From: Pirellulales bacterium
GTDB lineage: Bacteria; Planctomycetota; Planctomycetia; Pirellulales; JAEUIK01
Direction of reading: 5' to 3'
Assembly: GCA_019694435.1 (NCBI GenBank)
Contig: JAIBBZ010000003.1
Coordinates: 278,423-342,422, forward strand
DNA: 64,000 nt
Positions 1 through 12,533 of this stretch are shown here, one piece after another. Position numbers and translations under genes: made by a program. The notes below the pieces were generated by a model that did not search any database, was not told the DNA's origin, and was given only the letters and a program-made list of their open reading frames with translations. Within the stretch, counting starts at the first letter, position 1; every line of letters begins with the position of its first letter.

Positions 1-69
1 CTTACCATCGGTGAGGTCTCCGTTTAGGTGCGATTAACACAGCCTGGCGCTGCGCGATTTATTAGCTGG

Positions 70-972
70 CTAATCTTCGGTCAGTATACCCTGGTCAACC
101 TCCCGCTCAACAGAGATATCTGTCTGCCCGGTTTGGGGTCCCAGCGCCGGCGCGACCCCGATCCGGGCGGAGAATAACCGTCGCTGGCCGTCGAAATGCT
201 CGGCAATTTCGAACCGCCGGGCGGCGAGCCATTGCCGGAGCCGGCGAGCACAATCGCCCCCCTGGGGCCCGCTGCCGTGCACCTCGATCAGCAACCGCGG
301 CGGCGCGGGTCCGGTCAATAGGCGTTCGGCCCCGGTAAGCACCTCGAGTTCGGCCCCTTCCACATCGAGCTTGATCCAGTCGACGTGCGCGATGCCCAAC
401 TCCTCGAGCAGGGCATCGAGCGCGCGCACGCACACCGGCTCTCCCCGGCCGGAGGCGTCGTTCGCTGCGGCCAACTGCGCCGTCGAAGTCTCGCGCTCGG
501 AGCGCAGCAGCCCGAGCCCATCGGCGGCCCCCAGGGCAACCGGCACGCAGGTAATCCCCGGAGCGCCGTTGAGACGCACGTTGGTTTCCAGCAGCGCGAA
601 GTTCTCGGGGTGCGGCTCGATCGCCACCACGCGCCCCCGAGGCCCCACGGCCCGCGCCAGCTCGAGCGTGTGCCGCCCGATGAATGCACCGGCGTCGATG
701 GCCGTCGCGCCCCGCGGCGGCAATTGTGCGCGCACCACCGGTTCATAATCGGGCGAGGCCGTGAGCAGATCGTCGTACGAGAACACGCGGACGCGCATGC
801 GCAGGCCATCGACCGCCAGCGTCCAGCGCATGCGGTTCAGGCCCGGCACCAGGCGCGCCGCTTTCCAGGTCGACAACAGCACGCGCAGCGCGCCGCGCAA
901 CAGCCACCCGTTGCGGGCGCGCGATTTGACAGCCGCCAGGAGACTCGCCGCGCCGCGCGTCCGTGCGCCCAT
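70..972 (-). CDS. FkbM family SAM-dependent methyltransferase
   Basis: This 300-residue protein has the FkbM methyltransferase fold. A basic N-terminal segment is followed near residue 90 by the SAM-binding glycine-rich loop (AIDAGAFIGRHTLELAR) and then the acidic residue of VVAIEPHPEN. The WIKLDVEGAELEVL stretch is the FkbM signature. Family members O-methylate sugars or polyketides, and the substrate here is unknown. The ATG start has an AAGGAA ribosome site seven bases upstream. The gene lies 32 bases downstream of metH on the same strand, so the two may be co-transcribed and the methyltransferase may profit from SAM supply (inference). A second FkbM gene lies at 37.5 kb. The family call is secure and the role is not. 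Confidence 0.85.
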   Translation of the reverse strand: MGARTRGAASLLAAVKSRARNGWLLRGALRVLLSTWKAARLVPGLNRMRWTLAVDGLRMRVRVFSYDDLLTASPDYEPVVRAQLPPRGATAIDAGAFIGRHTLELARAVGPRGRVVAIEPHPENFALLETNVRLNGAPGITCVPVALGAADGLGLLRSERETSTAQLAAANDASGRGEPVCVRALDALLEELGIAHVDWIKLDVEGAELEVLTGAERLLTGPAPPRLLIEVHGSGPQGGDCARRLRQWLAARRFEIAEHFDGQRRLFSARIGVAPALGPQTGQTDISVEREVDQGILTED

Positions 973-1004
973 CGGATGTTCCTTGAACTGGAGCGAGTGG
1001 CCGC

Positions 1005-4718
<3,714 letters not shown>

Positions 4719-5000
4719 CGCCAGGAACTCCTCCATCTCCCTAAGGCTCGAGCGGGTACCACCCCCTCGACGCCCGACGGCCGCCGGGCGTTCGCTAGTA
4801 TCTCAAAACGGCTCCCCGGAGACAAGAACCGAAAGTCAAACACGACATTGAGTTACGGCGATTTGCATTCGCGCCGCCCGGTTCTAGAGCCGGCTGCCGC
4901 ACAATCCGCACATCCGCCTCAGGGCTCAAGACCGTCAACTTCGGCAGCCGATAATCCCGAGTGAGGGACCGTCCTGACTTGATGCGAGGTGCGATCGCGC

Positions 5001-6497
5001 ATGGCTGCCAATCAACGCACCGCTCGAAACAACGCCGTGGCGAGCGAGCCGATCGATCGTCTTCCGGCCACGGCACTCGAGCAGGTGAAAATCGTGCTGC
5101 GGCTGCCGGACCTGGCCCCAGCGCCGCTGGCTGCGGCCTTGGCGGCGGCAGACCACGTCGCGCCGGCCACGGTCCAACCGCAATCGGCGCTTGCGGCCAT
5201 GCCGCTCTCGGCAGACCCGTTCGCCAGCGCTGCGATCGACTCCTGGACGATCGATTTGCATGCCGTCGACCAGGCCCTGGCAACCACCTCCCTGCGCACG
5301 CTTGAACGTGCAGCGCACATCGAGCGGCCGCCCGCGGAAATCAGTTACCAGGCCCGGCCGGCGACAAGCGCGTCGCTGCCTCCTGCCCGTCGATCCCCGG
5401 TGCTTCCCGTCGATGCAGCCGCCACAGACGCCGTGTTCGAAGCCACGGCCGCGTCGGACCAGGCGTTGGCGATCGAAGTCGCCCAACAGGCGGCGCAAGT
5501 CGTTCGCCACTCGTTGCATCCCACGCGGGTCGCGCGGTTGCTGGCGTTGTTCGGCGGGTTTTCGTCGCTGCTGGTTCGTCCAGAGATCAAATTGGTCTTG
5601 GCCGTGGTCGGACTGGTGCGCGCGGCACGGCTGGCGCGCGCTAACGCCTCGGCCGGTTCCGCTACGATCGCTTCGACGTCTGCGCAGCCGGGGCTGCCGC
5701 GTATGATGCAGGCACTGGCGCAGCCCAACGCCCTGCTGGCCGCTGTCTTGGCGCTGGCGTGTGTCTTGCTCCTCGTCTTGCTCAACGGCGGCTCGGGCGA
5801 ACCGGCTGCGGCGCCGGCAACGTCGCAGGTTGCAACCAAGCAGCCCGCGAAGGATGCGGCCGCTTGGAATTCACCGCTCACGGCGGCCGTGGTCGAACCG
5901 AACAAGCCAGACGCGCCGCCGTTTAAACCCGCCAATTCGGCGCTGTCTGCTCCGGCGCTGGCACAACCGTCTGCTGCCGGCAGCGACGTCGCTCCGCAAG
6001 CCACGCCGGACAGCCCGCCGCCACCGGCGCCCACGTCCACCGCGACAGCCGCATCCGCCCCGGCCCCCGTGAGCGCGTCGCCGATGCCGCCGCCGAACCA
6101 AGTGCGCCGATCGCCCACTGTGGGAACGAACCAGCCACTCAGCTTGGCCACCGTGGCCGACGCCCCACCGGCCGGGACTCAAGCGGCCGGCAATGCGCCG
6201 GCCGTCACCAATCGCGTCAAGGTGCACCCGCCGCGGCGCGTCACCGACTCGTTCGGCATGCCTGTCGAGCATTTGCCTCCGACCGAACCGAACGGGAAGC
6301 CGGCGCCTCCGCACATCGAACCGCCGCCCGGCGGGTTCGACCACCTCGGACCACAGACCGTTTATCCGGCCACGCAATCCCGGTCTCCCGAGTTGATGGC
6401 CCGCCGCTTGCCGCCGACGACAACGATCGTGCGCACGCCCCCGGTGGCGGCACCGGGTGCAAAACTTCAAGGCGTCATCCAGGCGGTGAATCCATGA
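5001..6497 (+). CDS. Proline/alanine-rich single-pass membrane protein of unknown function
   Basis: I do not recognise a family. The roughly 498-residue protein has an Ala/Pro-rich N-terminal half of about 240 residues. A moderately hydrophobic stretch (near residue 185) and then one clear membrane segment (NALLAAVLALACVLLLVLL, about 245-265) follow. The rest is a long Pro/Ala/Ser/Thr-rich region ending in KLQGVIQAVNP. That layout suggests a cytoplasmic N-terminal part, one anchor and an extended extracytoplasmic tail. A GTG at 4989 is also in frame, but the ATG at 5001 sits 11 bases after GAGG and is preferred. The stop overlaps the next ATG (ATGA at 6494), so it is translationally coupled to the P-loop protein. 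It could be the membrane partner of that protein, as chain-length regulators are for tyrosine kinases (inference). Confidence 0.75.
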   Translation: MAANQRTARNNAVASEPIDRLPATALEQVKIVLRLPDLAPAPLAAALAAADHVAPATVQPQSALAAMPLSADPFASAAIDSWTIDLHAVDQALATTSLRTLERAAHIERPPAEISYQARPATSASLPPARRSPVLPVDAAATDAVFEATAASDQALAIEVAQQAAQVVRHSLHPTRVARLLALFGGFSSLLVRPEIKLVLAVVGLVRAARLARANASAGSATIASTSAQPGLPRMMQALAQPNALLAAVLALACVLLLVLLNGGSGEPAAAPATSQVATKQPAKDAAAWNSPLTAAVVEPNKPDAPPFKPANSALSAPALAQPSAAGSDVAPQATPDSPPPPAPTSTATAASAPAPVSASPMPPPNQVRRSPTVGTNQPLSLATVADAPPAGTQAAGNAPAVTNRVKVHPPRRVTDSFGMPVEHLPPTEPNGKPAPPHIEPPPGGFDHLGPQTVYPATQSRSPELMARRLPPTTTIVRTPPVAAPGAKLQGVIQAVNP

Positions 6498-7549
6498 GCA
6501 CGGCCCGACGTTCGAGCCCGACCCCCGGCGCGACGCCTGGGGCAACTGCCGGCGAATCAACCGTGCCGCGTCGCGGGCCAGCACGGCCGCGAGCGACGCG
6601 CTATGCCCCGCCGCCCGATGCGGAATCGGCCCCGCCCAAAGCCCCCGAGAGCGGCCTAAGGCACGATACGGCCCACGCAAGCGTGCTCAAGCCCGCGGCG
6701 GCCTTCGTGGCCAGTTCCAGCCGGCCGACGCTGCCGAGCAACTTGTTCCAACAGTCCGGCTCGACCGTCGACACCTCGGACGCGTTGCCCGACGAACCCT
6801 GGACGACCACGGCGCTCGATACGGCCCGCGTCGAAGATCTCGGCTGGTTGCAAGACCTGAACCGCGCGGCGGCCGGCCTGGTGAAACAAACCGCTCTTTG
6901 GGAACCGGCGCTCGAAGTGCCTGCGTTCGCCTGGCCCAGCGCGGTCATCGAATTGCTCGCGATGGTCCAGCGGGACATGTCCGACCAACTTGCGGCGAGC
7001 GACGCACTGGCGGACACGCGGCGGGCCATCTTCGTCGCCGGCGGCGGGCAGGGCGCCGGCGCGACGACCGTCGCCTTGTGTCTGGCACGCACGGCAATCG
7101 CTGCCGGCGAGCGGGTCGTGCTCGTCGATGCCGACCTTTCCGATCCGAGCCTGGCGATCCGGTTGGGCCTGCAAGCCTCGACCAGTTGGACGGCGACGCT
7201 GGTTGCGGAACTGCCGCCGGGCGAGGCGTTGGTCGAATCGCTCGGCGATCGCGCCGTGCTCGCACCGCTGGCTGGCGCCGTGGCCCGCACGGAACAAATC
7301 CTGGGGCACGCGGCGCTCCCCCGTTTCTGGCGCGAGCTGGTCGATCGATTCGACCGCGTGATTGTCGATGTCGGATCGCTGTCGCGTGGCGCGCAAGTGG
7401 CTGGTCTGATCGGTCTGCAACCCGCCGAACTGCTGTTCGTACAGGACACGCGCCGGCCGGCGGCCCCCGAGCTGAACCAGGCGTTGCGCTGCTTCCCGAA
7501 TCTCCAGGCCTGTCGTTGCGGTGTCGTGCAGAACTTCGTGCGCGGCTGA
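6494..7549 (+). CDS. CpsD/MinD-like P-loop protein with a lysine-less Walker A motif
   Basis: Residues 178-345 of this 351-residue protein look like the CpsD/CapB/MinD-type NTPase fold. There is a P-loop at 183-192 (GGGQGAGATT), a Walker A' strand VVLVDADLSDP at about 208-218 and a later strand ending VIVDVGSLS. The first 175 residues are Pro/Ala/Ser rich with a short helical region. The P-loop lysine of GK[ST] is replaced by alanine (A190), and no C-terminal tyrosine cluster is present. It is therefore unlikely to be an active tyrosine kinase (inference). The ATGA overlap with the upstream membrane protein and the downstream glycosyltransferase suggest a role in polysaccharide or surface assembly. 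A TadZ-like localisation role is another possibility. Confidence 0.7.
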   Translation: MSTARRSSPTPGATPGATAGESTVPRRGPARPRATRYAPPPDAESAPPKAPESGLRHDTAHASVLKPAAAFVASSSRPTLPSNLFQQSGSTVDTSDALPDEPWTTTALDTARVEDLGWLQDLNRAAAGLVKQTALWEPALEVPAFAWPSAVIELLAMVQRDMSDQLAASDALADTRRAIFVAGGGQGAGATTVALCLARTAIAAGERVVLVDADLSDPSLAIRLGLQASTSWTATLVAELPPGEALVESLGDRAVLAPLAGAVARTEQILGHAALPRFWRELVDRFDRVIVDVGSLSRGAQVAGLIGLQPAELLFVQDTRRPAAPELNQALRCFPNLQACRCGVVQNFVRG

Positions 7550-7570
7550 CGCGACCTTAGAATCAGGGGC

Positions 7571-9121
7571 GTGAACTCCCCTGCCTCTCATCCCTGGCCG
7601 CCGCTGCGGCTCTGCGCCGCGCTCGGCCTGGCGATGGCCTGCGGCTGCGCCCTGCGCTGGCGCGACGTGACGCACAGCCTTTGGCTCGATGAGTTGCACA
7701 CCAGTTGGACGGTCTGGGGAGACCTGGCTCAGGTCGCTTCGCGAGCCGAACAGGGCAATCAGCCGCCGCTTTACTCTTGGCTCGTGTGGCTCGTGATGCA
7801 GGCCGGCGGCCGCAGCGAGCTGGGCCTGCGCCTCGTTTCTTTGGTCGCCGGCTCGCTCCTCGTGCCGGCCACGGGCTGGGTCGCCTGGCGCTGGACCGGT
7901 TCGGCGAGCGCGGCCCTGGTGGCGGGTCTGTACGTCGCCGGCGACCGGTACTCGATCTTCTACGCGCAGGATGCACGTCCTTACGCCTGCGTGCAGTGCG
8001 TCGCGCTCGCGCAACTGGTCGTCTTCGATCGGGTCTTGGCCACCGGATCGCGCGCGGTACGGCTCGTGGCCGTGGCCTTGGCATCGGTGAACTATTGGCT
8101 GCACTACACGGCCGTGCTGCCGACGGTCGGCCTGTGGCTCTACGCCGCCTGGCTCGCGCGCGACCCGGCGGCGGCTCGACGCTACGGCATCGTCAAACTG
8201 GCGCAAGACATCGCCGTCACGCTGATGCTCATGGCACCGTCGATCGGCGCCTTGCAGGCCATCGCCGGCCACCGGGAGCTCTGGCAGCAATTCGTGCCCG
8301 CGCTGACGCCGGCAAACTTTGCGTTCCAGCTGTTGACGCTGTTTCCCGTGCTGCCTGTCGTCGTGCTGCCGTGGGCCAGCATGTTGCCGGTCGTACGGCG
8401 TGCGCCGGCCGAAGATCCAACGCGGGTGCGGCTGCTCTGGTGCTGGTTGTTGGCCCCCCTGCTGCTGACCGCGATCGCGACGCTGGGCGACTTCGCGCGG
8501 CTGTTTCTGCCGCGGTATCTGGTGGGGGTCGCGGTCGTACCGGGCCTGTTGGCGGCGTGGGTCGCGGCGCGCGTCGGACGCGGTGCGCAAACGCCCGCGC
8601 AGCGGACCTGGCTGCCAGTCGTCGTGACGGTGCTGACGCTTTGGTACCCTTGGCTGGGCACGCGCGGATCGTTGCGCGCGGCGCTCGCCGCACCGCAGGC
8701 TTCGCCGCACGCGCGCGAGGATTGGCGCGCGGCCGCGGCGTGGGCGCGCCGCTTCGCTGGGCCAGCGGCCGTGGTTGTGAATTCCGGCCTGATCGAGGCC
8801 GCGCTGCCGCCCTCGGCCGCGCAGGACGACTACCTGCTGCTGCCCGTCAACAACCTTTATGACCTGCGTTCGCCGCAACGGCTGCTGCTTCCCGGTCGCG
8901 GCGACGATCTGCACGCCGTCGCGCGCGAACTGACCGGAAGGCATCCTTTCCCGGGCCCGATCTTGGTCCTGCAACGAGGGTCGCTCGCGCGTGCTCTGGC
9001 TGCGGCACACCGCTTGATCGAATCACTCGATCGTACAGGCATGAAGTACACAATCGCCGATTCGGCCGCTTGGCCCGGGGCTCCCGGCGTAGCGGCCGTG
9101 GCCCTTCAGCCCGCGCGCTGA
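7571..9121 (+). CDS. GT39/PMT-like integral membrane glycosyltransferase
   Basis: This 516-residue protein resembles the dolichol/polyprenyl-phosphate-dependent glycosyltransferases of the PMT_2/ArnT group. It has a first membrane helix, then the early acidic motif SLWLDELHTSW, the NQPPLYSW motif, many further membrane helices to about residue 370, and a soluble C-terminal domain. The acidic residues after helix 1 are the usual catalytic feature of the fold. The start is a GTG at 7571, directly behind CAGGGGC. It begins 21 bases after the P-loop gene, so the three genes 5001-9121 probably form one transcript. The enzyme likely moves a sugar from a lipid carrier to an acceptor on the outer face of the cytoplasmic membrane; donor and acceptor are unknown. 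Confidence 0.75.
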   Translation: MNSPASHPWPPLRLCAALGLAMACGCALRWRDVTHSLWLDELHTSWTVWGDLAQVASRAEQGNQPPLYSWLVWLVMQAGGRSELGLRLVSLVAGSLLVPATGWVAWRWTGSASAALVAGLYVAGDRYSIFYAQDARPYACVQCVALAQLVVFDRVLATGSRAVRLVAVALASVNYWLHYTAVLPTVGLWLYAAWLARDPAAARRYGIVKLAQDIAVTLMLMAPSIGALQAIAGHRELWQQFVPALTPANFAFQLLTLFPVLPVVVLPWASMLPVVRRAPAEDPTRVRLLWCWLLAPLLLTAIATLGDFARLFLPRYLVGVAVVPGLLAAWVAARVGRGAQTPAQRTWLPVVVTVLTLWYPWLGTRGSLRAALAAPQASPHAREDWRAAAAWARRFAGPAAVVVNSGLIEAALPPSAAQDDYLLLPVNNLYDLRSPQRLLLPGRGDDLHAVARELTGRHPFPGPILVLQRGSLARALAAAHRLIESLDRTGMKYTIADSAAWPGAPGVAAVALQPAR

Positions 9122-9280
9122 ACAGGGCATCGATCGTGACGGTTGTGCGGCACCTGCCGGCGTATCGCGTCGTCGATTCGCTGCAAAGGGCGAACAATGA
9201 GCTAGCGTTTTCCGATGTAACTTTGCCTGACTGCGGCCCGTGTCGCAGTAACTTCGGTCCCTCCGACTGCGAGTGCTTCC

Positions 9281-10396
9281 ATGGCCTTGAAACCGATCCG
9301 CGTTTTGGTCGTCGATGATTCCGTGTTGATGCGGGAAATGATTGCCGAGAACCTTGAGGCCGCGGGACTCGAGATCGTCGGCAAGGCGCGCGACGGCAAC
9401 CAAGCGCTCGAGATCGCCAAGGCTGAGCGGCCCGACGTGATCACGCTCGATATTCAAATGCCCGGCATGGATGGCTTGCAGACGCTCGATCAGTTGCTGC
9501 TGGTTCACCCGGTGCCGGTGATTATGGTCAGCTCGCTGACGCAGCGCGGCGCGCAGATCACGCTCGATGCTCTCGACCGGGGTGCGCTCGACTACGTGGC
9601 CAAGCCCGAGGGCACGGCCGCGGCGCGCCAAGTGCTGGGCGACGAGCTGGTCCGCAAGGTGCGTTCGATGGCCGGCACCGACGTGGCCCGGATCATGCAA
9701 ATCCGCCGCGACCGGGTCAACCGTCGCGCGGTGGCCCCCACCAAGCCGGCATTGCACGCCGGCGGCGCATCGAAACCGGGTGACACCCCCGTCGAATATG
9801 CGGACAGATGCATCGCCATCGGCATCTCGACCGGCGGCCCGCCGGCGTTGTCCTATCTGTTCGAAAATTTGCAGCCGCCGCTGCCGCCGATCGTGGTGGT
9901 GCAGCACATGCCGCCCCACTTCACCGGACCATTCGCCTGGCGGCTCAATTCGAATTCCAGACTGAACATCAAAGAGGCCGAAACGGGCGACGTGCTTGTG
10001 CCCAACCAGGTGCTGATTGCCCGCGGCGGCGTGCACCTGCAGTTGCGTCGCGATGGCAACGTGGTCAAGGCCCTGTTGCGCGACGGCGATCCGGTGAGCG
10101 GCCACAGGCCCAGCATCGACGTGATGATGAAGTGCGCGGCCGAGATTTACGGTAACCGCGTGCTCGGCGTGATCATGACCGGCATGGGCCGTGACGGCGC
10201 AGACGGTTGCGGCCTGATCCGCGCCGCCGGTGGCTACGTGCTCGGCCAGGACGAAGCTACGAGCGACGTCTACGGCATGAACAAGGCGGCCTTCAACGAA
10301 GGCCACGTCGACGCCCAATTCGCCCTGCGCGAGGGCCCCGCGGTCCTGGCGCGGCAGGTCAAGCGGCTCTGGCTCCGCGCGGCCGTCGGCGTCTGA
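9281..10396 (+). CDS. cheB: Protein-glutamate methylesterase CheB
   Basis: CheB demethylates (and deamidates) chemoreceptor glutamates when its receiver domain is phosphorylated. The N-terminal receiver has D12/D13, the phosphorylatable D57 in TLDIQMPGMDG and the conserved lysine near 108. The C-terminal esterase has the catalytic triad as S183 (GIST), H209 (VVVQHMPPH) and D305 (MTGMGRDGADG). Length (371) is normal for the family. No cheA, cheR, cheW or receptor gene lies within the window, so it is an orphan here. A small inverted repeat (ACTGCG at 9230 and CGCAGT at 9244) lies about 30 bases upstream of the start and may be chance. Confidence 0.95.
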   Translation: MALKPIRVLVVDDSVLMREMIAENLEAAGLEIVGKARDGNQALEIAKAERPDVITLDIQMPGMDGLQTLDQLLLVHPVPVIMVSSLTQRGAQITLDALDRGALDYVAKPEGTAAARQVLGDELVRKVRSMAGTDVARIMQIRRDRVNRRAVAPTKPALHAGGASKPGDTPVEYADRCIAIGISTGGPPALSYLFENLQPPLPPIVVVQHMPPHFTGPFAWRLNSNSRLNIKEAETGDVLVPNQVLIARGGVHLQLRRDGNVVKALLRDGDPVSGHRPSIDVMMKCAAEIYGNRVLGVIMTGMGRDGADGCGLIRAAGGYVLGQDEATSDVYGMNKAAFNEGHVDAQFALREGPAVLARQVKRLWLRAAVGV

Positions 10397-10432
10397 TTTC
10401 GGCCGACCGCCCCTGCGAGCGGCCCATCGGTC

Positions 10433-11539
10433 CTACAGCGGCCCGAACGGCTCCAAGTCGACCTCCGGTCGCTCGCCCAGCATCAACTGCGCCAGGACCA
10501 CGGCCGTGGCCGGCGAAAGCTGCAACCCGCTACGGAAATGGCCCGCGGCTGCAAAGAAATTTTCGTAGCCGGGCAGCAGGCCCAGGTAGGGCGTGCCGTC
10601 AGGGCTCGATGGGCGCAAGCCCGACCAGCACTTCTCCAGCGTGGCGGCGGCCAAGGGGGGTACCAGTCCTGCGGCCAGTTCCAAGAGCCCGGCGATCCCT
10701 GCGGCCGTGTTGCGTTTTTCGAACCCGGCATCTTCCTCGGTCGAGCCGACGAGCACTCGGCCGTCCTCGCGCGGCACCAGATAGCGTGAACCTTCGTTGA
10801 TCACGCGCGAGAATAGCCGTTCGCCAGTATTCAACAAGGCAATCTGTCCGCGAATCGGCTTCAACCGCAGCTCGACGTTCAATTGCGCCGCCAGCTCGCG
10901 GCTCCAAGCCCCGGTGGCCAGGCAGTACGTTGCCGCGACGCGAGGGCCATCGGGCGTGTTGACCGCCGTTACCCGGCGGCCTGCTCGCTCGAACCCCAAG
11001 ACCGGCCGGTCGAGCTCGATCAGGACCCCGCGGCGGCGGCACGCCGTTTCCAACGCGCGCAGATGCCAGGGGTTGCGCACCTGGCACTCGTCGGGCAGAT
11101 GCAAGACCGCATCGGCGACGACGGACGATCCAGCGAACAGCGCCGGCTCGAGCCGCCGCGCCTCGGCGCACGCCAGGCGTTCGACGCGAATGGCCCGGCG
11201 GCCAAACTCATGCTCGGCCAGCTCCAATAGAGCGGCCGCTTGAGCGTCGCGAGCCACATACAACCCGCCGCAACGACGAAACCCCGTGTCGATGCCCGTC
11301 TCGGCGCGCAAGCGCTCGGCCCATTGGGGATGCAGCTCGGCGCTGAGTCCCTGGAGCATGGCGAACGGATCGGTGGCCGTGCTGCGGTTGCCCGGCGGCA
11401 GAATTCCCGCGCCCGCCCAGGAAGCCTCTTGTCCGACGGCTCCGCGTTCGAGCAATCGCACGCGCCTCCCGCGCGTCGCCAGTTCATAGGCCAGCGACAA
11501 GCCGATCACGCCGCCGCCGATGATCAACACGTCGTCCAA
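10433..11539 (-). CDS. thiO: FAD-dependent glycine oxidase ThiO
   Basis: The 368-residue protein begins with a dinucleotide-binding loop (VLIIGGGVIGLSLAYELA) and carries the DAO-family middle region. The C-terminal motif around WSGLRPSSPDGTPYLG is typical of ThiO. ThiO oxidises glycine to iminoglycine for assembly of the thiamine thiazole ring. No other thiazole genes (thiG, thiS, thiF) are nearby, so the assignment to thiamine synthesis rests on family resemblance alone. A related D-amino acid oxidase is the alternative. The start is a TTG at 11539, with GGAG about 10 bases upstream and the protein beginning MDDVLIIGGG; no ATG is available nearby. Confidence 0.85.
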   Translation of the reverse strand: MDDVLIIGGGVIGLSLAYELATRGRRVRLLERGAVGQEASWAGAGILPPGNRSTATDPFAMLQGLSAELHPQWAERLRAETGIDTGFRRCGGLYVARDAQAAALLELAEHEFGRRAIRVERLACAEARRLEPALFAGSSVVADAVLHLPDECQVRNPWHLRALETACRRRGVLIELDRPVLGFERAGRRVTAVNTPDGPRVAATYCLATGAWSRELAAQLNVELRLKPIRGQIALLNTGERLFSRVINEGSRYLVPREDGRVLVGSTEEDAGFEKRNTAAGIAGLLELAAGLVPPLAAATLEKCWSGLRPSSPDGTPYLGLLPGYENFFAAAGHFRSGLQLSPATAVVLAQLMLGERPEVDLEPFGPL

Positions 11540-11613
11540 AATGGCTCAACTCCGCAACCGCAACGCCAGGTGGGTTCACTGCCTGCCAGTGTAGATCGAC
11601 TAACCACGGTCGG

Positions 11614-12279
11614 TTAGCCGCGAGCGCCCAGGATTTCGTCCAGACGCTGGGCAAGTCGGACCAGGTGCGGGTCGCGCGACTGCGACAGCTCGCCGCGCAG
11701 GCGAGCAAGGTCGTCCGCAACATCCACATCGAATTGCCGCGCCAGCAGCGCCGGCTCGATGCCCGCCGTCCGCAGCCGATCGAGTGTCAAGGCCAGCACG
11801 TCGGTCGTACTCCAGGGCATGTCCAGGAACAAATCGGGCGTCTCGCCCGACAACCCTATCAGGTAGTAGCCGCCGTCTTCGGCAGGCCCTAGCACGACGC
11901 GCTTCGATCGGAGCAACTCGAACGCCTCTTCCACGGCCTGCGGTGAAAGCTGCGGACAATCGGAGCCGACCAGAACCCGGCGCTGCGAGGCGCCGTCGTC
12001 CTGGGCAAAGAAGCGTGCCATTCGCGCGCCCAGATCGCCGGCTCCCTGGGGAACGACCTGCCACGGCGATGCCGGAATCTGTCGTGAGAAATGGGCAACC
12101 GCCTCGTCGGGGGAAACTGCCAACAGGCGTTGCTGGCCGGCCGACGCCAACCGGGCGAGCAGCGTCTCGACAAATGCTTCATAGACGCGCGCCGCAGCCA
12201 CCGGACCGATGCTCGCCGCCAACCGGGTCTTCACCTGCCCCGGCGCTGCCCGTTTGACGAACATTCCCAACACGTTCAT
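11614..12279 (-). CDS. TIGR04282 / DUF2064 family nucleotidyl- or glycosyltransferase-like protein
   Basis: This 221-residue protein matches the CofC-like group known as TIGR04282 (DUF2064, radical-SAM/selenodomain-associated transferase 1). It shows the N-terminal FVKRAAPGQVKTRLA motif that contacts nucleotide in GT-A folds, a VGSDCPQLSP motif with the acidic metal site, and the LGPAEDGGYYLIGL motif. NCBI now names the family an arsenosugar-biosynthesis glycosyltransferase, but the role in planctomycetes is not established. The open frame extends far upstream, but the ATG at 12279 matches the family start. It overlaps the stop of the glutaredoxin-like gene as ATGA, so the two are translationally coupled. 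Confidence 0.8.
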   Translation of the reverse strand: MNVLGMFVKRAAPGQVKTRLAASIGPVAAARVYEAFVETLLARLASAGQQRLLAVSPDEAVAHFSRQIPASPWQVVPQGAGDLGARMARFFAQDDGASQRRVLVGSDCPQLSPQAVEEAFELLRSKRVVLGPAEDGGYYLIGLSGETPDLFLDMPWSTTDVLALTLDRLRTAGIEPALLARQFDVDVADDLARLRGELSQSRDPHLVRLAQRLDEILGARG

Positions 12280-12533
12280 CGGGCCAGGCCTCGCAGCAGC
12301 CGGCTCAACAGCCGGGGATCGACCCGCCCGCGAAACCGCAGCCGGCCATCGACGAACACCACAGGCACGCAATCGGTGTAGCGTGCCCGCAACACCGGAT
12401 CGGTATCGATATCGACGCGCCGCGGCTCGAGTCCCAGGCTCAAGAACAACTCGGCCGCCTCTTCGCACAGACCGCAGCTGGCGCGGGTCAAAATGAGGAT
12501 CTCGGGCCGATCGGACGGGCTCGGTGGAATCAT
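12276..12533 (-). CDS. Glutaredoxin-like thiol protein (DUF836 type)
   Basis: The protein is 85 residues long and has a thioredoxin-fold strand ([10 protein letters not shown]), a redox CGLC motif at 20-23 and the cis-proline strand in [10 protein letters not shown]. This is the small glutaredoxin-like DUF836 family, likely cytoplasmic. A TTG at 12593 would add 20 residues, but the ATG at 12533 has a GGGAAGA stretch upstream and gives a normal family length. The stop overlaps the start of the TIGR04282 gene. The pairing of a small thiol protein with this transferase family is suggestive of a shared pathway, which I cannot name. Confidence 0.8.
   Translation of the reverse strand: MIPPSPSDRPEILILTRASCGLCEEAAELFLSLGLEPRRVDIDTDPVLRARYTDCVPVVFVDGRLRFRGRVDPRLLSRLLRGLAR

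Noticed and set aside
4737..5000. A cobalamin or SAM riboswitch in front of metH
   Set aside because: No B12 box or SAM-type conserved stretch was found in the divergent region; only ordinary promoter-sized space is present.
6494..7549. An active bacterial tyrosine kinase
   Set aside because: The Walker A lysine is alanine and the C-terminal tyrosine cluster is missing, so kinase activity is unlikely.
6656..9010. A 780-codon minus-strand frame over the P-loop and glycosyltransferase genes
   Set aside because: Antisense shadow with Arg/Gln/His-rich translation; the plus-strand genes have clear domains.
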